Positions 35,599 through 47,274 of a DNA stretch of 64,000 nucleotides are shown here, one piece after another. A program made the position numbers and the translations under genes. This stretch comes from Bolinopsis microptera. Lineage: Eukaryota; Ctenophora; Tentaculata; Lobata; Bolinopsidae. The notes beneath the pieces were generated by a model. That model saw only the letters and a program-made list of their open reading frames with translations. It was not told where the DNA came from and searched no databases. The stretch's first letter is position 1, and each line of letters starts with the position of its first letter. The DNA lies in the NCBI RefSeq assembly GCF_026151205.1, contig NC_087072.1:11322169-11386168 (forward strand), in the 5' to 3' direction.

Positions 35599-35940
35599 AG
35601 TTGTAGTTGTTCAAGAAGGAGTTGATGATAGAAATGATTGATGCAGTCTGATAGTAGTTATTCTTTATATATTGCATGATGTGAACTGATCTCGTAAGGT
35701 TGCTTAATCGTTTAATAAGCCTTGACACCACCGCTGATTGGAATTCGCGTGCGATGATGTGAACCCTGCTTGACTCAGGGGATGATGTGAACCCTGCTTG
35801 ATTCAGGGGATACTGTTATTATACAGTAATATGACAGTGGTCCGCGGACCACGGTCCGCAGACAGTGGTCCGCGGACCACTGGTCCGCGGACCGTGGTCC
35901 GCGGACCGTGGTCGGGCTATCTCGATACTGCCGAGATATG

Positions 35941-36599
35941 CAAGCTAAATTAAGAAATAAAACAACTACCATTCATTGCATGTAATTATAAAACTAAATT
36001 AAAGACTAAAGAGATACAATAAAAGAGATACAATAAAAGAGATACAAAAAAGATACAATAACAATTTTTGTCGTAATATTTTTGAAAAAAAAAATAGTTG
36101 TCTCTTGAATCTTGATTTACAAAAGTATTTAGTCGGAAAGCTTTTGGGGAACATGTCGGAAAATGTAGGCACATATTATACTTGGTAAACATCCCAGTTA
36201 AAGATAAAGGGTGATTCAAAAGTCTGGCAAGGACGTTTCTTTTCTTTATCTAAAATATCATACAGTTTGGGCAATTCCAGTCCGAATCCTGGATACATGA
36301 CATAAAAGATTCGTTTTCACTTGTTTGCATGAAAAGCATTAATACATCAAATAAAATATTATTTCTAGATAATATTGGTCTTTCATTTGGTCGATATGAG
36401 AAGAAATGCCCTAAATTTACCTCGGTTGCTAGGGGACTGATTGCGGTTTCTATGGTGGTCATGGTAACGTAAAAACTTTAGAAGTCACCATTAAACCTTA
36501 GAACTTCCAATAATTTTTTACAGAATGAAGTTTAGACAAATGGTTATCCAAAAAGCACATCCTTGCCAGACTTTTGAAACACCATGTAGTCACTGCATC
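35941..36599. other. No gene seen
   Basis: Contains three AAAGAGATACAAT copies at about 36005-36055 and two 70-77-codon frames without family resemblance. Confidence 0.45.
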
Positions 36600-36770
36600 C
36601 ATATAATAATAATAAATTGAAGTTTAATAACACCACTATTAAGATAAAACACAACAGTGTTTAATCTAACCATCCCAGAAATATACTTGAATAAGAGATA
36701 AGATTAAGGACTCTTAACGTATGCTTGAAAATATATCGTTCAATCTAATGACAGAAAATTAAACTTAAGG
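36600..36770. repeat. Empty-site copy of the segment interrupted at 37885
   Basis: Runs from ATAATAATAAATTGAAGTTT to GACAGAAAATTAAACTTA. The same sequence with small changes occurs at about 37794-37884 and 38642-38716, where a TIR element separates the two halves. This copy therefore shows the site without the insertion. Confidence 0.75.
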
Positions 36771-37790
36771 GGGGGGGGGGGGGGGGGGGGGGGGGGTTTT
36801 TTTTTGTGAAACTTGGTTTCGAGATAGCAGTTGACCAACAAACTAGGACCGGTGACCAAACTTTTGAGGGGGTCCCGGACCCCAGCCGCCGAACGGTACC
36901 CGCGGGGCAGCCACGCCCATATTTTGTCCAAATTAGGCCCAATTTAGCCAAATACCCTCAAATTGCCCGAAACCCAGGTTTTAGGTGCTCTACTTGTAGC
37001 TAGTGGTCTCCTGAACTCGTATATGAAATTTCATCAAGATCAAACAAAAAATGACTGAGTTATGAGCCAAAAACCATATGACCATATTTGGGCATACGCA
37101 CCAAATTTGATCGATTTTCGCCCATAAATTGGTCAAATATCAATATTTTTGAATGAAACCAACTTTATATGGAAGGTAAGCTTATACTACACATTCTCTA
37201 TGATTATCAGCTCAGTATCTACCTAACTGTGGATTCTATCTTCAAATAATCACAAAAAATGAACAAAATTGCCCATATCTCAGTTCGTGATATTTGCAAA
37301 ACTGACTTCGCTCAAAACAATAGAACTCAATAGGGTTTCAATATTTTATTATTATTATTAAATACAAACAACATGGTATCTCTATAAAGAGATAGGCAAA
37401 TTCATAAACTCTACCAATATAATATAGGTCCCTAAACAACCCTTGAATTGAAATAAAATAAAAACAACATGGTATCTCTATAAATAGATAGATAAATCCA
37501 TAAACTCTACCAATATCAAAATCAGTTTCAACTAACAACTTTTCAAAAGTTAACAAATGTAAACTTTGAATTGCAAAAATCTCCCAGCCTGTCGAGTCAA
37601 TTAAAGTTTAAACCTATATTATACATAGGCCATAGCACGTAGCAGAATTCAATAATAGAGGTATCACATTGCTCGCAAAGACCGTTGGTTAAAATATGGA
37701 TTCTGTGAAGGATTTAGAAAAGTGCAACACTTATACAGTCGAGTAACTTCCACGAGGACTCAATCAAAGATTTCATAATTATCAGTAATA
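36770..37790. repeat. Non-coding stretch with long G-run and dispersed repeat
   Basis: About 27 consecutive G at 36770-36796 followed by a T-run, then a sequence related (inverted) to 11640-11720 around 37050-37110. At 37340-37520 a block with ACAACATGGTATCTCTATAA and CATAAACTCTACCAATAT is duplicated in tandem with a period of about 100 bp. No gene seen. Confidence 0.6.
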
Positions 37791-37884
37791 ATATAATAAT
37801 AAATTGAGGTTTGATAACACCACTATTAAGAAAAAAACTTATACTCAGCAGTGTTAATCTAAACATCCCAGAAATGTACTCGGA

Positions 37885-38641
37885 TAAAGGGGATCATGTT
37901 TTTTGTCCATTTTTGTCCATACGATTTTGTCCAACCTCAGAAAATAGGGACCGCATGGACAAAAATGGACATAAATGGACAAAAATTATAACGTTTGATT
38001 TGGATTCTCTCCACAATTTGTAACAAACTACTTACAGAAATGGTTACCGACCAATCACGATCATCGACCATAGCCCTTTTTAGGATCCGTTCTGGTAATT
38101 TTTAAAAATCTTTAAGATTGTTTTTTTACAATTTTTTGAGGTCCACGATTTTCAAAATTGAATAAAAAATTTGTAAAGGCCTATCTCAAAATTTTGTCAA
38201 AGCGATCTCTTTTAAATGGTCCCTAGAACATATCCTGAAAGTTTCAGGGTGATTGCTCAAAAAATGTGGGAGAAGATAGATTTTTAGACTCGATCTTCAG
38301 AATTCGCGATTGAAAATCGCTCGCGCAATACAAATACTCATAAGCGTTGACCTTAGACCGGCGATAATTTCGGACCACAATTTGTAACAAACTAATGTAT
38401 GCATTTATTACAAAAATGCAATAAAGGCCAAATGTTTTAAGCATCACCTCTAGAGAGGCGATAACCGTTGCGAAATCATTTTTAACTCGAAAAGCTAGGC
38501 TCGAGTTCTCCTTTCGTCTCGGACTATTACCATGTATTTTGAATTTTGTGTCCATTTTTGTCCAACTTATTTTTGTCCAACCTATTTTTTGAAAATACAG
38601 GGTACCGCATGGACAAAAATTGACAAAAAACATGATCCCCC
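37885..38641. mobile_element. Non-autonomous TIR element (TTTTTGTCCAT ends)
   Basis: Ends GGGGATCATGTTTTTTGTCC and its reverse complement, continuing inward with several ATTTTTGTCCA copies and a block ending in GACCGCATGGACAAAAAT (left) and TACCGCATGGACAAAAAT (right). The flanks are the two halves of the segment also present uninterrupted at 36600-36770. ATAAAG/ATAAAAG at the borders may be the target duplication. The interior has no convincing coding sequence. Confidence 0.7.
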
Positions 38642-38870
38642 AATAAAAGATAAGGACTGGTAATGAATGCCTGAAAATATATCGTTCAACCTAATGACAG
38701 ATAATTATACTTAAATTTAAAGATCTAACACAAAATATGATACAGTTTTTCAAGTTCATGGAGTGAAAAAAAAATCAATTTTGAAACTATTCACATACAA
38801 TTCAATCCTGTTTCAGGGTTACATTGTACAAAGATCTACAGATTATCCTGATTCAGGGTTTCATTGTTCA

Positions 38871-38922
38871 ATCTATACTTATCTACACTAATCTATACTA
38901 ATCTATACTAATCTACACTAAT
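38871..38922 (-). repeat. 10-bp repeat just after the HDAC6 stop
   Basis: Five copies of a decamer (AATCTATACT and AATCTACACT variants) abut the stop codon, so they belong to the 3' UTR or overlap the last codons. Confidence 0.7.
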
Positions 38923-41900
38923 CTTGCTGGATTCTATTGCTGATCTCAGCAATAGAAGCAAGTTCAATCTTCACGGCCGGTTCTCCGAACTTGGCGATAT
39001 TTCCTTTGTTCTTAGCATCCAATAGCACCTGAGACAATTGAAATTTAATTTGGATTTTCGTCATTACAATTTACATCAGATAATTAAAAGATCAATTAAA
39101 AAGTTTTTAAAGCGAGAATCATAAATAAATCATGAGTTAAACCCCCAACCCCAGAGATTATCATACTATCCCAAAAGTAAGTCATCAACACGTGTTTAAC
39201 ACCGCTTTCCAAATGAGCACAAACTTAAATAATATACGGTTATAATTACCTCGTTGTGGACGTATGAATCACAGCCGTAACACCAGACACTAAGATCTGA
39301 CATACTGAGATTCATAAGATGAGAGTGCCCAATTGCGTGATGCAGCCCGTGCTCGTTGACATATCGGGAACAGAACGGCTACAGGGGCAGTTCAATTATT
39401 ATCAGTTAAAATATTAATATTAAGAGTCTAGTTAGTTAAAAAACTGAAAGAGAAACAAGAAGAGCTAACTGAAAGAGAAACAAGAATAGCTAACTGAAAG
39501 AGAAACAAGAATAGCTTACTGGTGATAAGGATCTCTCACCTGGTAACAATGAAGACAGTACCAACTCTCTGAACTATCCTGACACACAGAGCAAGGCGGG
39601 CTCGCGGCTAACTCTAGCGGGGCCGTCTTCACATGTTCTTCTAAATGTTCACACCACGTTTTAGGGTGGACTGCAAATACTTGGGGGGAGTCCGACACTT
39701 CAACTATCTGCAGAAGAAATATCATGTTATTGTCAAATTAGTTGGATAAATCTATGGGTTTAATATATTAAATCCATATTATTATGTAATATAATAAACA
39801 CGCAACGCAGTAACTTTACGGCAACTTAAGTTGCAGTCATGAACATGAACATCTCTGATGAACTTACAATTTATAGTACATGATATAATTTCAGTTATAT
39901 ATAATGTGCTGTTTTCAGAACAATAAAATACCTCTTTGGCATTAGAACTTTCTGCCATTTCTGCCATCAATCTGTCTTCGGCAGTCAAATCCTAGTGAAG
40001 TTCAAAGTTAATAAACGCAAATTTGAATATAATAAGTCTAATAAATGAGTGATTTATGACAAATCTTCCATCAAAATTGTATACCGCAAGTACATACAAA
40101 GATACAATATGAATAATATTTATCTCAGTGACTTTGTGAATAATAAGCGATGTAAAAGGCATTTACGAAGCTAATTCCTTTAAACTAGTTTAATCAAGAT
40201 CATTTATGCACACACAAAAAAAATGAGGGCAGCATCCATGCACACACAAAAAATGAGTGCAGCATCCAAGAAACCCAACCAGACTAGACATGAGGTTACT
40301 TACTTTGTTGGGCTACATAGAATCTTCTATTGGGCCATCGAAGAAGTCGACATTTTTAAAAATATTTTAAAAAGAGTGTGATGTGATATTTATAAAAATC
40401 TCAGCTTAATTTTCAACCAAGCGTTCAATCGACCGATGGAAACATACATACGTCGATATGGTTAAGATCCCTTCAGTCCACCCTTACCAGACTTATACCC
40501 TCCATCGGTGGTTGGGATCCTTGGATAATGTACTGGACATTATCTTACCGGTAACTTTAACTCTCATCTCTTTAATTTTACATTAAATATGTTTTTCAAT
40601 TCATTTTTATTGTGAATAATTTTTTATTGAAATGATTGTTTTATTGAAATAATTGTCTCATTATACATGACCAAGAAAATAAAAATTATAAAAAACGAAA
40701 TTGGAATTTTATGTCAAGTACAATTAAAAAGATCATTCTTCAAATGGTACACGAATTAACCCAATTCAAGTAATTAAATGTGCTCACTCTTCTAATTTTA
40801 CAAGTACATATAGCTGACGCAAGAAAAAGGTGCACGCATCAAAATTATTATCATTCTGCTCAAAGCATTATTTAATTAAAGGAGTAAGGAGGGCTTTAAT
40901 GGCATGCTACAGTGAACACCCACCACAAATAACATTTCTTTATGTTTATAGAAATAAAATAAAATATTTCTTAAAAGCTTATATATGCAAATGCAATTAT
41001 TTTTAATTAAACAAACAAACCACAATAAACAATTAACAACCCCAAATCTATGACCCCTCCCACAATCACACCACCCCCACAATATCAACATTCAACAGCC
41101 CCAAATTTCTAACCCCTCCCTCGCAATATCAACAAGCCCAAATCTATGACCCCTCCCACAATCACACCACCCCTCAATATCAACATTCAACAGGCCCAAA
41201 TTTCTAACCCCTCCCCCACAATATCAACAAGCCCAAATCTATGCCCCCTCCCCATAATATCAACAACAGTTTATTTAACTCAATAGTCGGCAAATCAGTT
41301 GGGCACAGGGTATTTAACTTTTTGGGCACAGTATATTTAACTCTGTAGTCATTGGATTTTCGAAGGTTTAAAAAGTTTATTGAAAATATCAAAATGTATA
41401 CAATCTTATAAGCAAACAAAAAGCTTACAAGGGAAATATAAACCAGTGTTGTATGTATACTAAGTCAACATTTGTTACTTGTTATTATAAGGTGCAGTAC
41501 GAATAAAAACAAATCTTCCTTATTTGCCTCAAACGACAATTCATTATTTGTGGCCTTTTGAATAAAAAGCAACAATTTCACTTATCACTGTTGAACTATT
41601 CGGGGAAATATCAAACATAAGTTTAATTCGTAGTGGACCAAAACATACCTTATCGGACCTTATTTGGACGGACATTACATGAACGGACATAATTATGAAC
41701 GGACATTAATATGAACGCTCGAAGGCATTCAAAACCATCAAAAATCCGAATTTTTTCAATTTTTTTGACGTTTTTTAAATTTCAGCAAATGATTTTTAAA
41801 TCCATTTTTATACAGTAAGTAAGAAAAGCAGTCATTGAGCAGTAAAAATGTTAAAATATGTGTACATGATCAGTGTCTAATATCACATATCATCTTCATC

Positions 41901-44900
41901 AAATGGGTTTTCGTGCATGAAATAGTCCATGCTTAAAGCATCAGTGATTTCTAGCTTTATGGAAACCTTTTTTTATCAAACTACCCCGGTCCTGCATTTC
42001 AGTGTTAACTTTTACAAGCCATTCGGCGTGAAGCGGTTTTATCTTAGACAACTTAGGTTAACCTTAACATCACGTGGAGCTTTCCTAGCACTGTTTCATG
42101 ACCGCCCCCGAGTAATATGAACTATAACAACGTCGGACAATGTCCTTGGAAACACGATTTACCGTAATATCTAGAGGCTGGAACAAGTTTGTCATGTTGG
42201 CGGGGACTAGTTCATGAACTATGTTGTTGAGTGCCATAATTTCGTTGACTTTTTTCCGCCAAGTGACCCTTGAAAATATCATATACTAGTAGAGTTTTCT
42301 GTGCCTCCGGCAGACCAAGGAGAACCTTTCCATCGTTAACTTACGGCACAATAAAGTTCTCAAAGTTGTCATATAATTCTGGACAAAAAGTTCGAAATGA
42401 AAAAATGTTTGAAAAAATTTCAACGGACTTTAACTTGGACGGACATTAATTGAACGGACTTTATTTGAGCGGACATTAAGATGAACGCTAGGGCCTCCAG
42501 CGTTCAAGTAATGTCCGTCCAAATAAGGTCCGATAAGGTACGTATTTTACAACACTGATGCGAACAAACTTGTAAAAAACATTTAGTTCGACTTATTAAA
42601 TGTTTGGGCCCCATTTAATTTGTCTAACAATATAATGGAAAACACACCTTAGAGGGTCCGCTTGAAAAAAGTGAATATAAGTAGAATTTGAAAGTGAGCT
42701 CAGTTTTCACGTTTTTAACCACAAAGAAAATAGTTTGTGAGATTCTGAAATTGGGTGATTAAAAATTCACTTTTTTCATGTGGACAAGGCAATCTCTACC
42801 CCACCATTAATTTCTATACTTCTTGGTTGGGATTCCCAAAAAGCGATGGACGTACCAACACGTTTCCTCACACAAGGGAAATTCCTCCCCACATTGCTGG
42901 CAATAAAAAGATGTCCTGCTCTTCCTCGGTTTTTTATAGCCGTGCGAGCAGTAGAAGCAGCGCCTCCATGTTGCCAGCTCAACCATTGTGTGCTCAGGAT
43001 CTTGTTCTACTTCCTGATCCGTGTATGTTTACAGGTAAGTATGGGCCCAGCAATCTTTCTAATTCTTATAGTGGTAAGTGTGTTTGGCGGTGTGTGCGTG
43101 TAAATGTATGTGATTGCACGGCTCTATCATGAGAACGGTAACAGTTTTGGGACTGGTTTCTTAGTACCGAAATACGTACTATGAAAAAGTCATAAAAATC
43201 AGCCAGTGGTATTTTGTCTCTATCTCTCTATGTTATAATTTCTAACTAACACCTCAGACTCCACACTCCACAGCATGCTCTAGATCTGCGATAACACTAC
43301 TACTGTAATTAGTATATGATCGCTCGCTTTTCCCATTCATTCACGGCTTACGAATTGTAATAAATCTTATTTAATGGGAAAAGCGAGCGACCGATTTCAT
43401 TCTCGGTATCAATTTGCATTTGCGGACGGTTCCTCAAATTAATATCATTTTCTTTTGTTTGGAAAAGAGAGACACTGGCAGCGGTTCAATCTACCCATGA
43501 TTATGGGTTTTGGTCAAATATTTAGTACAACAAGTACAAAGATGATTTAACATAAACCAAACAAAAAGAAGTGTTTTTTTTAGGTCAAAAAGGAAACTTG
43601 TTCAATGTTATATTAATGTTGAAGTTTCATAACTGAGCATTCATATTTAGTACAACAAGTACAAAGATGATTTAACATAAACCAAACAAAAAGAAGTGTT
43701 TTTTCTAGGTCAAAAAGGAAACTTGTTCAATGTTATATTAATGTTGAACAATTAGAAGATGCAAAATAATGCAGCAGATGAGACTTCAGACTATAATTGA
43801 GATGCTACATCTGAAGACCATAAAACGAAGAAAAAGATGAGCGAAAATGCTGAGGTTACAACTTACATGGAATAAATCAATATTTTTCCAGTTCTTATCA
43901 AAAAGAAAAAATATCAATATCATATAACCAAGGTGAAAAATAGTAGCGCATTTTTTTCAAGTTCAACGGGCTAAGTACAAACCTGACATTGCGATATATA
44001 ACCGTTACCACGAGATCTACCGTGGCCATTAGCCATCAAATCTATCTTGTCAACTGGGTCAAAGAAACTCTGAGATAATTACATACTTAAAATCGCCATA
44101 AAGCAGCTACCTAGAAGCTTTAATAGACAAAATACATGATAATACAGGATGTGTTGAAACTGCTGATGGTGGTATGATATGAAACTTATATGATACATAA
44201 TACCTAGGCCAACAAGTTCTACACACACAAAATGCTCCAAAGTACGTATGGGCTAGCTCGGAGCACAAAAATATATATAAAGCGCTATATCGTGTAATAA
44301 GTACCTCAGGCTCAGTGTCTGGTTCCTCGCCAAGTTCTTCAATCTCCTGACTGAAGTGAAACACAAGTTAATATTTTCTGTCACTTGTTGGTGGGGTGGT
44401 GAACATATCCTCACTTGAATCGTCAGAGGTATGTGAACCACCAAACGACCGAGGACTGGGTTTGGGTGATTTGAGTTTTTTGTTTGCAGCAGTGAGGTTT
44501 AGATACAATCTGGGTGACATTCTAGGTGATCGCCCGGGCGATAGGGCTTGTCTAGGTAACATTCTAGGTGATCTAGGTGACATTCTAGGTGATTTAGCAG
44601 GCAATGAAGCTTGTCGAGGCGATAATTTAGGTGATAGAGCCGGTCTAGGAGATTGGTGAGGAGACCTCCTGGGCGATGTCCTCGGAGAGGGTGAGAAAGT
44701 GTCAGAATTAATAGAACAAGCAATGCTTGACAAATCCAGAGCCTCAATCGTGTTATTATGAGTATACCCTGATAGGACAGGTTGAGAGATGTTCTGAGGT
44801 TTGATGAAAGAGTGTGGAGGAGCACACTCCTCAAAAGCAGGTGGGGTGGAACTTGGTGGTGGTGAACTTGGTGGGGTGGAACTTGGTAGGGTGGAACTTG

Positions 44901-46784
44901 GTGAGGTGGAACTTGGTGGTGGTGAAGTTGGTGGTGGTGAAGTTGGTGGGAGTGTTTTGTTGAACCAACTTTTGAGTGATTTCGGACGCCTGAAGAATTT
45001 TAGTTTCATGTCTGCGCATGAACGATCTAAGACTGTAAATTATTTCTATTAAATAAAATTGTAACTTCATTCAACTAAAAATCGGTCTTAAGTTGAATTT
45101 ACCTCTCTTTGGGAGTAACTGGACTGGAGGAGGCTGAAAATAAGTCGGTAAAATAAAATAGTTAACAGACTGATAAAACCACAAAGTAGGTCCATATCAT
45201 GATTATAAATACAGAGGTCTTGTACGAAGAATATATTCTTAAGATATTATATTACTTTAATACGATAAATTATTCATTTGAAACTATACGAATGAAAGCG
45301 CTACATATAAATTAGCGAATTTTACATTTAATCCAAAAATAAACTAATGCTAAACTTACAGGGTATCAAGTTGCTCCAGAACGGAGCAATGTTCTGCATA
45401 GCAAAGTCTATACTCTTCCGACCTCTGAAAATAAGCCATCATGACGTATGATTTGGTGTTTTAGATACAAGATCGTGTTTCTTGAGGTTCAAATCGATGG
45501 CGGGTATCCGTATAGCATGTATTTATTGTCTCTTGTACACTCTACATTCCTTATTATATCAACTTTAAAGTTAGTTAGATTGCAGTTTGCTCTCATTTTA
45601 ATGGGAGTATCTTTAAAAACGTTACTAGTACAACGAAATTTTTAAAGCCATTTGTGAGAAAGTTAGGGATCGTTAACGTATGACCTAGTGGTAAGGAGGT
45701 TTGGATATCCTGACGATAATTCAATAAGGTATCAACTTATTATTTTATTAATCATTTTTGTGTGTATAATCGATCCTGTTTCATGATAATAATGTAAGTT
45801 TCGATACTAACCATCACCACATAGGATGACGGTAATCCTAGTTATCTAGTGTTGTAATATTGTACACAGCAACAGTCTACTAACCCGGGTGAAGGAGCAG
45901 CGTTGTCAGGGAGATCAGGGTAGTCTCCAAGCAGCACACTGGTGCATGCTCTGATACCATTTGACACTGTTTCAAGATTGTATCCTCCCTGTGGTAAACT
46001 CATGTTATTTACTACAAGTGCAAAGTAAACTGATATTAATTACTACACGTGCAAAGAATTTGCAGTTCATGAGAAAAGCTGCTGTTGATCCTATATTCAC
46101 CATTAAAGCGATAGAGTGAGAAACATATTATTATGGTCTAGCAATAGTTTTTACGTCCACAAAATTTGGGTGACGGAAAATTTAGACGGCACTCAAAATC
46201 GACTTTCGTATAAATACCAGACTTCCAATCAGCATCACATTTGGAGATGTGGAATGTAAATAAATCGCAAATTTTATGTTAAGATATATCTATAAAATCC
46301 ATGATAGCCCCGTTCAAAATGTGATGCCGAAATTTACCGTGCTCAAATACTTATATCGTGTTTAAAGTTTTGGTAACCAAAATTTTCCGACGTAATGAAG
46401 ATCTTTAAAACATGAGAAAGTTTGTTTACCTCCAAGGCAACGATGACCTTCCCCTTGCACACTCCCATCAGGTACCGCGTCATCTGACCGTAACCTGCCG
46501 GCGTCACGCAGCATTTACCCTGACAAAGATGTGTCAAAATAAGTAAAGAACATTGTTCACATTTCCGTTAAGAATGTAGGGAATGTATTATTAACTGTAT
46601 AACTAATTGCGGTGAAACAAAAAATATCAGATAAAAATAAACACTAACCAGGGGGTCGTTCTTCCCTGAGTCAAAACCAGCACTGATAAATACCAGCTGG
46701 GGCTGGTATTCCAGAGCCAAGGGCAGGATCAGCTCGTGGAAGGCGTGGAGGTAGTCCCCGTCTCCCTTTCCGCTCTGAGAGGTA
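38918..46784 (-). CDS. HDAC6: HDAC6-type histone/tubulin deacetylase, 3' half
   Basis: Exons on the - strand: 46784-46649, 46519-46430, 45988-45885, 45424-45360, about 45123-45103, 45032-about 44376, 44350-44305, 44069-43983, 39991-39932, 39707-39540, 39378-39250 and 39029-38918 (stop TAG). The first four encode the end of a class II deacetylase domain: GDGDYLHAFHELILPLALEY, LVFISAGFDSGKNDPL, TPAGYGQMTRYLMG, then LEGGYN across a splice. A Ser/Pro/Arg-rich linker (SPR repeats) and an acidic exon (EIEELGEEPDTEPE) follow. The C-terminus is a ZnF-UBP: WCEHLE, CSVCQDSSESWYCLHCYQ, CSRYVNEHGLHHAIGHSHL, VWCYGC and LLDAKNKGNIAKFGE, keeping the Arg and Trp that bind the ubiquitin C-terminus in human HDAC6. 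HDAC6 deacetylates tubulin and other cytosolic proteins and binds free ubiquitin tails. Upstream catalytic exons (HHxxxx, DVHHGNGTQ blocks) were not found in this window. The joins around 45123-45103 and at the 44376 end are uncertain. Confidence 0.85.
39440..39518. repeat. 29-bp tandem repeat, three copies, in an HDAC6 intron
   Basis: Units ACTGAAAGAGAAACAAGAATA plus GCTA are repeated three times within 25 bp of the donor of exon 39707-39540. Confidence 0.8.
40020..41640. other. HDAC6 intron, tandem CCCAAATCTATGACCCCTCC block
   Basis: At about 41040-41265 there are three to four copies of a ~60-70-bp unit with CCCAAATCTATGACCCCTCC and ATATCAACATTCAACAG. At 40320-40365 the - strand reads VDFFDGPIEDSM, reminiscent of the FFDPVDKID exon at 44069-43983, but it lacks clear splice sites, so I do not call it an exon. 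Nothing else seen. Confidence 0.55.
41646..42540 (-). mobile_element. pogo/Tigger-type element with internal deletion
   Basis: Inverted ends TACCTTATCGGACCTTATTT and its exact complement at 42508-42540, with TA at each border. The subterminal regions repeat ACGGACATTA motifs. On the - strand, 42282 to about 41880 encodes the C-terminal end of a DDE_1-type transposase: VPANMTNLFQPLDITVNRVSK, and further on EITDALSMDY and NPFDEDD with frame breaks between. Related to the fragment at 50110-50607. It lies in the long HDAC6 intron. Confidence 0.8.
42807..43028 (-). pseudogene. piggyBac-type C-terminal cysteine-rich domain fragment
   Basis: The - strand frame from about 43028 to the stop at 42807-42809 reads ELATWRRCFYCSHGYKKP, then SFYCQQCGEEFPLC, EETCWYVH and GIPTKKYRN. 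The CxxC...CxxC...C...C...H order matches the zinc-binding C-terminus of piggyBac transposases. The DDE core was not found next to it. It sits inside the long HDAC6 intron, so it is an isolated remnant or a last exon of a nested gene. Confidence 0.6.
43321..43389. repeat. Inverted repeat, 17-bp perfect arms
   Basis: CGCTCGCTTTTCCCATT at 43321-43337 and its exact reverse complement at 43373-43389, with a 35-base spacer. It may be a small MITE or a hairpin in the HDAC6 intron. Confidence 0.75.
43518..43750. repeat. Tandem duplication, 125-bp period, two copies
   Basis: The block starting ATATTTAGTACAACAAGTAC and ending TTATATTAATGTTGAA occurs at 43518 and again at 43643 with almost no differences. 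HDAC6 intron. Confidence 0.85.
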
Positions 46785-47274
46785 CTGTGGTCAGATAGTG
46801 GAGGATTTTAGACGAATATCCGGGCTCATTCCATTAGGGAGGTTACAGTTCAACTTAATTGATAATTCTCAGTTTTGTATCCATTTTTATCTAAGTTTTA
46901 GAAGATGGGTTGTAGTCTTATGCAGCAGTTGCAGTTGCAGTGTGAGGCATGTGACATGAATAATAGGTGATGATAGGTCACAAGACAACGGCGAATTTAT
47001 TTTAACACTTTCATTGTTTTAACTTTGAACAAACCCCTGGCCCCAACCTCCCTGACCCAAGGTGTCATTCTACTCTATATTGTGTAATCACGACCGTAAG
47101 AGTATTTAAGAGTCAGAATACACTTCTTGCATGGAAAAAATTTAACTCGGAGAAAATATATATATTATACGTTACTTATTTATACAATTCAAATTTTTTA
47201 AACAGAGTTTTACAGAGTATGTATCATGATATCAACAACGAACCAACAATCTGCTTCAGTTTTAAATTCAATCA
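46785..47274. other. Gap between HDAC6 exon and GPCR gene
   Basis: AT-rich, no coding signal. If the GPCR is nested, this is part of an HDAC6 intron; otherwise it is intergenic. Confidence 0.5.

Larger units (their letters stand above)
34266..35932 (+). mobile_element. Merlin-type DNA transposon with perfect 8-bp target duplication
   Basis: Long inverted repeats (34266-34393 and about 35795-35932) start GGCAGTATCGAGATAGCCC at both ends. GAGATATG flanks the element exactly at 34258-34265 and 35933-35940. Subterminal regions hold several copies of the self-complementary 12-mer GGTCCGCGGACC (three left, four plus a variant right). It encodes a truncated IS1595/ISXO2-like transposase on + and a separate Cys-rich frame on -. 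The 8-bp duplication and GG ends fit Merlin elements. Confidence 0.9.

Noticed and set aside
40320-40365. Extra HDAC6 exon (FFDGPIEDSM)
   Set aside because: Resembles the exon at 43983-44069 in a few residues but has no acceptable acceptor and runs into a stop.
42755-43132. 125-codon frame on the + strand
   Set aside because: It is antisense to the piggyBac-type cysteine-rich fragment and has no family pattern.
44396-45052. Open frames on the + strand across the HDAC6 linker exon
   Set aside because: They are antisense to the Ser/Pro/Arg-rich linker and reflect its low-complexity repeats.
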